Position numbers and translations under genes: made by a program. A stretch of 6,928 bases of DNA from Bacteroidales bacterium (GTDB lineage Bacteria > Bacteroidota > Bacteroidia > Bacteroidales > UBA7960). Below are positions 1 through 4,951 of this stretch, piece after piece. The DNA lies in NCBI GenBank assembly GCA_007132865.1, contig SLNU01000156.1, positions 1-6,928 of the forward strand, in the 5' to 3' direction. Numbering within the stretch: the first letter of the stretch is position 1; every line of letters starts with the position of its first letter. The notes under the pieces were generated by a model. The model searched no databases, was not told the origin of the DNA, and saw only the letters and a program-made list of their open reading frames with translations.

Positions 1-1219
1 ATCCTGCCTGGATGACCCCGGCAAATTCGCCGTTCGGTTCCCTGACCGGGATGGTTGGCACCGCTGAATACATGGGCCCCCATACAGAGGCCTCATCCCT
101 GGCGGTATTGTGGTTCACCACAATGTTCGCTCCCACATCCAGAAAATTGTGTGGGCGGAAATCAAGGGATGCTTTCAGGTTGATTCGCTCAAATTTATGC
201 TCTGACCGAAGCAATCCTTCTTCTCCAAGGTAGCTACCACCCACATGGTAGGTAGTTTTCTGGGACCCGCCCCTTACAGACAGGGAATGATTCATAACCT
301 GTCCGACTCCCAGCAATTCATCATACCAGTCGGTATTGGTGGCCGGGATGGTGTACTGGGTTCCGTCGTGCGTGAACTGGGTGCCGCCCCAGATGTCAAT
401 GGAGGGTTGCAAGCGGCCAATGGAACCTTGCTCAATGAGCAGGGTAGCGTATTGCTGGGTGTTGGTCATCGGGACCAGGTTGCTGGAAGAGTTGATTCCG
501 GTATAACCGTCGTATTCTATGATCACCCCTTCGTTGACGCGGCCCTGCTTGGTTGTGACCATGATGACCCCGCCGGCTGCCCTGACCCCATAAATGGATG
601 CGGCTGAGGCATCCTTGAGTACGGCGATCGATTCTATATCGTTGGGGCTAAGCCAGTTAATGTTGTCATAAAACATGCCATCGACCACATAAAGGGGTTG
701 GGCCCCCTGCATGGAGCCAATGCCCCGGACCACGATCTCGGGGGTCGATCCGGGGGCTCCCCGGTTGATAATTTGGACCCCAGGGATAACGCCCTGCAAT
801 GAGGAGGCGGCATTGGTGGTGATGTTTCGGGTGATCTGCTGGGCTTCGATCAGCTGTATCGGGGCGGTCAGGTCTGATTGCCTGGCCGTGCCATAGCCGA
901 TCACCACGACCTCATCCATGGCCACGATCTCGTATTCCAGGGCCACATCGATCCTGCTGCGTCCCTCTACCGGGACCTCCACGGTTCGCATGCCGATAAA
1001 AGAAAAGACCAGAACGGCGTCCTGCGGGACGTTTCCGAGCTCGTAACTGCCATCTACGTTGGTAATGGTCCCCGTGGTCGTTCCCCTGAGCACGATGCTT
1101 ACCCCGGGCAGTGTCATGCCGTCATCAGAACTGGTAACCGTTCCGCGGACGGTGGTTTGGGCAAGTGCCATGCCTGCCATCAATGGCAAACAAAGCAGAA
1201 AAATGATTAAGTTTTTCAT
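1..1219 (-). CDS. SusC/RagA-family TonB-dependent outer-membrane transporter, N-terminal 406 residues (3' end beyond window)
   Basis: This would form the outer-membrane barrel that imports oligosaccharides, energised by TonB and normally capped by a SusD lipoprotein. I translated the minus strand from the ATG at 1219-1217; the frame stays open to base 1. Residues 1-20 are a type I signal peptide ending in ALA before Q21. Residues about 23-97 form a CarboxypepD_reg-like domain. A TonB-box-like DEVVVIGYG lies at 102-110. The plug domain covers about 115-225, with PLYVVDG at 175-181 and the SusC hallmark LKDASAASIYG at 201-211 followed by GGVIMVTTK at 216-224. Early barrel strands follow. No STN domain precedes the carboxypeptidase-like domain, so the transporter itself shows no sign of sigma/anti-sigma signalling. 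Full-length SusC proteins are about 1000 residues, so more than half is missing. It starts 36 bp after the GH3 stop, which suggests co-transcription. No Shine-Dalgarno sequence is visible, as is usual in this phylum. The substrate can only be inferred from the neighbours. Confidence 0.96.
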   Translation of the reverse strand, partial: MKNLIIFLLCLPLMAGMALAQTTVRGTVTSSDDGMTLPGVSIVLRGTTTGTITNVDGSYELGNVPQDAVLVFSFIGMRTVEVPVEGRSRIDVALEYEIVAMDEVVVIGYGTARQSDLTAPIQLIEAQQITRNITTNAASSLQGVIPGVQIINRGAPGSTPEIVVRGIGSMQGAQPLYVVDGMFYDNINWLSPNDIESIAVLKDASAASIYGVRAAGGVIMVTTKQGRVNEGVIIEYDGYTGINSSSNLVPMTNTQQYATLLIEQGSIGRLQPSIDIWGGTQFTHDGTQYTIPATNTDWYDELLGVGQVMNHSLSVRGGSQKTTYHVGGSYLGEEGLLRSEHKFERINLKASLDFRPHNFLDVGANIVVNHNTARDEASVWGPMYSAVPTIPVREPNGEFAGVIQAG

Positions 1220-1255
1220 ATGCAATAGATTATGGTTGAGTTGGTTGATAGATAT
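1220..1255 (-). promoter_or_regulatory. 36 bp spacer and translation start region of susC
   Basis: The spacer between the GH3 stop (TAA) and the susC ATG is AT-rich and has no purine-rich Shine-Dalgarno. The ATG at 1219 is chosen because it directly precedes a complete signal peptide (MKNLIIFLLCLPLMAGMALA). The spacing supports co-transcription with GH3. Confidence 0.5.
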
Positions 1256-3505
1256 TTAGTCGATGAGCACAAAGCTTGCTTGCCTGACCTCCTCGGAGTT
1301 GGTTCCTATAAACAAATGAAAATCCCCTGGCTCGGCCCTGAATGCATTGTATGCATTGTAAAAGGCCAGATCCTCCCAGCCAAGGCTAAAGCTGACCTCC
1401 CGGGATTCACCCGGTTCTAAGCCGATTTTCTCAAACCCCTTCAACTCCTTTAGCGGGCGTGTCAGGCTGCCAACGAGCTGACGGATATAAAGCTGTACGA
1501 CCTCCTCACCGAAGTACTCGCCGGTGTTTGTGACCGTCACGCTGGCCTGCAGGCTGCCGTTCATTGGCATTTCGCCGCTGCTGAGCCGGATATCGGAATA
1601 ATCGAATGTGGTATATGAAAGTCCGTACCCGAAGGGATACAGGGGCGTATTGGGCACATCCAGGTATTTTGAGGTGTATTTGTCATCCGACATGGGCCGG
1701 CCGGTATTTTTTACGTTGTAGAATATCGGGATCTGTCCCACATTCCTTGGAAAGGTAATCGGCAACTTGCCGGAAGGGTTGTAGTCTCCGAACAGGACAT
1801 CCGCGATCGCATCCCCTGTTGCAGTGCCCAGAAACCAGGTCTCCAGGATCGCATCGGCTTTCTGGTCGATGCCCTCCATGACCAGTGGCCTGCCATTCAT
1901 CAGCACCACGATGACGGGCTTGCCCAGACGGACTATCTCTTCAAAAAGATCTTCCTGTACACCGGGAAGGCTGATGTCTGACCGGCTGGCCGCCTCCCCG
2001 CTTTGCAGGGCGTACTCACCCAATGCCATGACCACGACATCTGAATTGGCTGCCGCACGGATGGCTTCGTCAAAGCCGGAACGGTCTTCGTCATTGATGT
2101 TGGCCCCCCTGGCATAATTGATCCGGGTGCGGGTACCTTGCCGGTTTTCAATCCCCTTCCTTAGGGTTACGCTTTTGGTATAGTCGCCGGCGGCGGACCA
2201 GGAACCGATCAGCTCCCGCTGATTGTCGGCCAGGGGTCCGATCAAAGCGATGCTCATGATGTCGTCAGACAGGGGCAGCGTTTGTTCCCGGTTTTTCAGC
2301 AGCACGATGGATTTGCGTGAAAAGTCCCTCGCAAATTCGAGGTTCTCCTCCGTCATGACCAGCTGTTTTTCCCGCTCCACATCACTGTACCTGTAAGGAT
2401 CATCAAAGAGTCCGAGTTCAAACTTCAGGGTCAGAATCCTTCTGACGGCCTGGTCGACAGTCTCTTCACTGACAAGGCCCTGCCGGATAGATTCCTCCAG
2501 GAAAGTGGAGTATACGGCGCCCTGCATATCCATGTCGGCCCCTGCATTGATTGCCAGTTCCCCGGCATGCTTTTCATCCCTGGCAAAACCGTGGGGGACC
2601 ATCTCGTTGATGGATGTGTAATCGGTGACCACAAATCCGTTGAATCCCCACTCATCGCGCAGTACCTGGGTGAGCAGGTAATGGCTGCCGGTTGCCGGCA
2701 CCCCGAACAATTCATTGAAGGCGGTCATAAAACTTGCCACCCCCTCTTCCACTGCCACCTTGAACGGGGGCAGGAATTTGTTCCGTAGGGTTATTTCAGA
2801 CATGTCCACGGTATGGTAGTCCCTTCCTGCCTGGGGCGCCCCATAGGCGGCGAAATGCTTGGCACAGGCCAGCATGGTGTTCACTGCCGACAGGTCATCA
2901 CCCTGAAAACCCCTGATCTTTGCCCGGGCTACCCTGGCCGTCAGGTAGGGGTCCTCCCCGGAGCTTTCAGCGACCCGTCCCCACCTTGGGTCCCGCGTCA
3001 CATCAATCATGGGTGCGAAGGTCCAGTGAAGGCCTTCTGCCGTAGCTTCCTCCGCTGCTATCCGGGATGCCCGTTCAATGGCGTCCATGTCCCAGCTGGC
3101 CGTTTCGCCCAGCGGAATGGGGAAAATGGTTCGGTGGCCATGAATGACATCGTATCCGAATAAAAGCGGGATGCCCAGCCTGGTATCCTCCACGGCCATC
3201 CGTTGAAGGTTACGGGTATATTCGGCCGTATAGGCATTGAATATGGCACCGACCCTTCCTGCCTGGATGTCCTCAATGTAATGCTCCCTGAGAAACGGAC
3301 CCGTCTGATCCATGTCACTGGTAAACAGGGTCAGCTGTCCGATTTTCTCTTCCAGGGTCATGAGATTCAGCACAGAGTCCACCCTGGCCGCCGTTTCCCT
3401 TGAATCGAACCATCCTTCTCCCCGGTCCCTGTCGGTATCAGAAGTTCCACAGCTGCTGAACAATATGGGGATCAATGTCAGTAATAAAATGTTTGGTATT
3501 TTCAT
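1256..3505 (-). CDS. GH3 beta-glucosidase, BglX type, lipoprotein
   Basis: A retaining glycoside hydrolase expected to release glucose from the non-reducing ends of beta-gluco-oligosaccharides. The 749-residue protein is complete. Residues 1-19 are a lipoprotein signal (LFSSC, Cys19), followed by a D/E-rich stretch that may direct surface display, so it acts in the periplasm or on the cell surface. The GH3 N-terminal barrel covers about 40-365, with RDPRWGR at 171-177, GEDPYL at 183-188, the substrate-binding KHF at 216-218 and the probable nucleophile Asp295 in VVTDY. The second alpha/beta domain covers about 395-625, with the probable acid/base Glu504 in SGEAASRSD. A fibronectin III-like domain follows at about 650-735. 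Nothing is truncated and the length is normal for BglX-type enzymes. It lies between a GH144-type gene and susC, so sophoro-oligosaccharides are a reasonable substrate; laminari-, cello- or gentio-oligosaccharides cannot be excluded. The family and activity class are clear; the linkage preference is inferred. Confidence 0.95.
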   Translation of the reverse strand: MKIPNILLLTLIPILFSSCGTSDTDRDRGEGWFDSRETAARVDSVLNLMTLEEKIGQLTLFTSDMDQTGPFLREHYIEDIQAGRVGAIFNAYTAEYTRNLQRMAVEDTRLGIPLLFGYDVIHGHRTIFPIPLGETASWDMDAIERASRIAAEEATAEGLHWTFAPMIDVTRDPRWGRVAESSGEDPYLTARVARAKIRGFQGDDLSAVNTMLACAKHFAAYGAPQAGRDYHTVDMSEITLRNKFLPPFKVAVEEGVASFMTAFNELFGVPATGSHYLLTQVLRDEWGFNGFVVTDYTSINEMVPHGFARDEKHAGELAINAGADMDMQGAVYSTFLEESIRQGLVSEETVDQAVRRILTLKFELGLFDDPYRYSDVEREKQLVMTEENLEFARDFSRKSIVLLKNREQTLPLSDDIMSIALIGPLADNQRELIGSWSAAGDYTKSVTLRKGIENRQGTRTRINYARGANINDEDRSGFDEAIRAAANSDVVVMALGEYALQSGEAASRSDISLPGVQEDLFEEIVRLGKPVIVVLMNGRPLVMEGIDQKADAILETWFLGTATGDAIADVLFGDYNPSGKLPITFPRNVGQIPIFYNVKNTGRPMSDDKYTSKYLDVPNTPLYPFGYGLSYTTFDYSDIRLSSGEMPMNGSLQASVTVTNTGEYFGEEVVQLYIRQLVGSLTRPLKELKGFEKIGLEPGESREVSFSLGWEDLAFYNAYNAFRAEPGDFHLFIGTNSEEVRQASFVLID

Positions 3506-3617
3506 TGTATTCAGGTGTTTTGGTTTTTATTTCGGTGAATATTTATGTTCGTGAACCAGATGGGTGTTTATTTATTTATTTATGTGTTTTCCGGCAAATG
3601 GTGATGGCTTAAACAGC
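3506..3617. promoter_or_regulatory. AT-rich 112 bp intergenic gap, possible leader or internal promoter
   Basis: This is the only gap over 40 bp in the window and it lies just before the GH3 gene. It holds a (TTTA)4 run and an A-rich stretch directly before the GH3 ATG (minus strand AAATAAAAACCAAAACACC), typical of Bacteroidota translation start regions that lack a Shine-Dalgarno. I found no clear -33 TTTG / -7 TAnnTTTG promoter pair and no stem-loop followed by a T-run. A weak inverted repeat (GTTC-AC-GAAC, 3547-3556) is present. A separate promoter for GH3-susC is possible but not shown. Confidence 0.35.
3567..3582. repeat. Tetranucleotide run (TTTA)4
   Basis: Four perfect TTTA units on the plus strand (TAAA on the coding strand), inside the gap between the PF10091 gene and the GH3 gene. 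Four units is short, so length variation is possible but not expected to be strong. Confidence 0.85.
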
Positions 3618-4934
3618 TTATTCGTGATTGTAGTAGAATCCCAATGCCCTTAGACCCTGGTGGATCTCCGGGTTATTCATGAAAAGCTCCCAGATGAGAC
3701 CGGAGCGGTAGTTCTCTATCATTACCACGATTGGTCCCTGGTCGATGGCCAGGTAGTTGTCGGCATACCAGTCGTGGTGTATCGAGAATGCATCATAGAA
3801 CCCATAGGGCCCCCAGATCCTGTCACCCAGCTCTTCATAGAAATATCTGAGGGCCTGCATGGATTTTTCAGGGGTGTATGGGAATGCCGAGAGGGCTGCA
3901 GTGGGGGTAATCACACCCAGGTCGTTGGTCGGTGAATGGGCGGAATACCCCGTATGGTTATCGCTGGCGGTCAGTCCCCAGCAATATTCAGAATACCCTT
4001 CATACCCGTTTGGGTTCTCCACACAGTGCCTGTGGTTGATCAGGGTATGGTGCAGGTTCTGTGTCCAGTAATCGGCATGGTCATCCTTCAGTCCACGTGG
4101 ATCCAGTCCCTGGAAGGAGTAATGACTGAAAAACAGGGGACCCCCGTATGGAAAGCCCAGTGGGAGCTCAATGCCGTAGTAGCTATTCCCGTTCAGGAAG
4201 TTCGGGCTGTCCTTCCAGCCGTAATGGTATACATCCGGGTCAATCGGATGGGTAGGGGAGGAGGCACCCAGGACATAGGCCATCAGGCATTCGTCAAAAC
4301 CCTTGACCGGATGGTTCATTTCCCATCCGTAGTCGGGAGACCAGTGCCAGTATAGTTGGTTCTGCCCCTGTGTATACCACTGCCAGTCCACTTCGTGCCA
4401 CAGCCTGGTGATCGTTTCCCTCAGGAATGTTTCTTCCTGGTCATCCCCGGTAAAATATTCCCTGGCGGTTAGCAGTCCCTGCATAAGAAAAGCCGTTTCC
4501 ACGATGTCCCCTCCATTGTCCTTCTGGCTGAACGGTCTGGTCCTGCCGGTAGAGCCATGGTACCAGTGTGACCAGGCCCCGTGGTAGCGGTCACAGGTAT
4601 CCAGGAAGTGCACGATCCGGGTCAGTTGTTCGACCGCATCCTCCCGGCCGACGAAACCCCGTTCCACCCCGGCAACGATCGCCATGATGCCAAACCCGGT
4701 CCCTCCCGTGGTGACTATATCATTGGAGTAATGGTCCTCATTGCTGCGTTCAACCGCCAATCCGCTTACAGGATGGGCGAAATCGGTAAAATAGCCAAGT
4801 GTATGTTTCTGGACTTTGTCCAGCAGGTCTTCATCCGACAGCCTGACTTCCCTCTCCGAAGAGGCGCATCCCGTCACCAGGATTGCCAGTGCGGCCAGGA
4901 ACCATTTCCCTTTGTTGATCATTTTATTGGTCAT
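3618..4934 (-). CDS. PF10091 glycoamylase-like lipoprotein, probable GH144 beta-1,2-glucanase
   Basis: A 438-residue lipoprotein: residues 1-23 are the signal, with lipobox VTGC and Cys23 the lipidated residue. The rest is one all-helical (alpha/alpha)6-type domain at about 35-436. I recognise the PF10091 family by its conserved segments: DFAHPVSGLA (51-60), TGGTGFGIMA (76-85), DNGGDIVETAFLMQGL (139-154), WHWSPDYGWEMN (196-207), GPLFFSHYSFQGLDPRG (265-281), WGLTASD (319-325), GVITPTAALSAFPYTP (340-355), and AIDQGPIVVMIENYR (396-410). Databases often call these 'glucoamylase', but characterized GH144 members (Chitinophaga SGL, Parabacteroides BDI_3064) hydrolyse beta-1,2-glucan or release sophorose. 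Acidic residues D139, D143, E146, E205, D398 and E407 are catalytic candidates; I cannot assign the pair. Endo or exo mode is also not readable. The ATG at 4934 and an in-frame ATG four codons later both give workable signal peptides. The gene starts 17 bp after the upstream stop, consistent with an operon. Family call firm; substrate inferred. Confidence 0.9.
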   Translation of the reverse strand: MTNKMINKGKWFLAALAILVTGCASSEREVRLSDEDLLDKVQKHTLGYFTDFAHPVSGLAVERSNEDHYSNDIVTTGGTGFGIMAIVAGVERGFVGREDAVEQLTRIVHFLDTCDRYHGAWSHWYHGSTGRTRPFSQKDNGGDIVETAFLMQGLLTAREYFTGDDQEETFLRETITRLWHEVDWQWYTQGQNQLYWHWSPDYGWEMNHPVKGFDECLMAYVLGASSPTHPIDPDVYHYGWKDSPNFLNGNSYYGIELPLGFPYGGPLFFSHYSFQGLDPRGLKDDHADYWTQNLHHTLINHRHCVENPNGYEGYSEYCWGLTASDNHTGYSAHSPTNDLGVITPTAALSAFPYTPEKSMQALRYFYEELGDRIWGPYGFYDAFSIHHDWYADNYLAIDQGPIVVMIENYRSGLIWELFMNNPEIHQGLRALGFYYNHE

Positions 4935-4951
4935 AAGCTAAAATTTGGGTT

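Noticed and set aside
245..607. Plus-strand open frame of 120 codons, plus several neighbours between 12 and 1259
   Set aside because: They lie opposite a continuous minus-strand reading frame with full SusC signal, plug and barrel features; the plus-strand products match no family I recognise.
3583..3617. Terminator after the PF10091 gene
   Set aside because: No stem-loop followed by a T-run is seen on the coding strand; the gap is only AT-rich.
3936..4355. Plus-strand open frame of 139 codons
   Set aside because: Antisense to the strongly conserved core of the PF10091 domain; no start region or recognisable domain.
3618..4934. True starch-acting glucoamylase (GH15-type)
   Set aside because: The conserved motifs are those of PF10091, which is distinct from GH15 despite the database name 'glycoamylase'.
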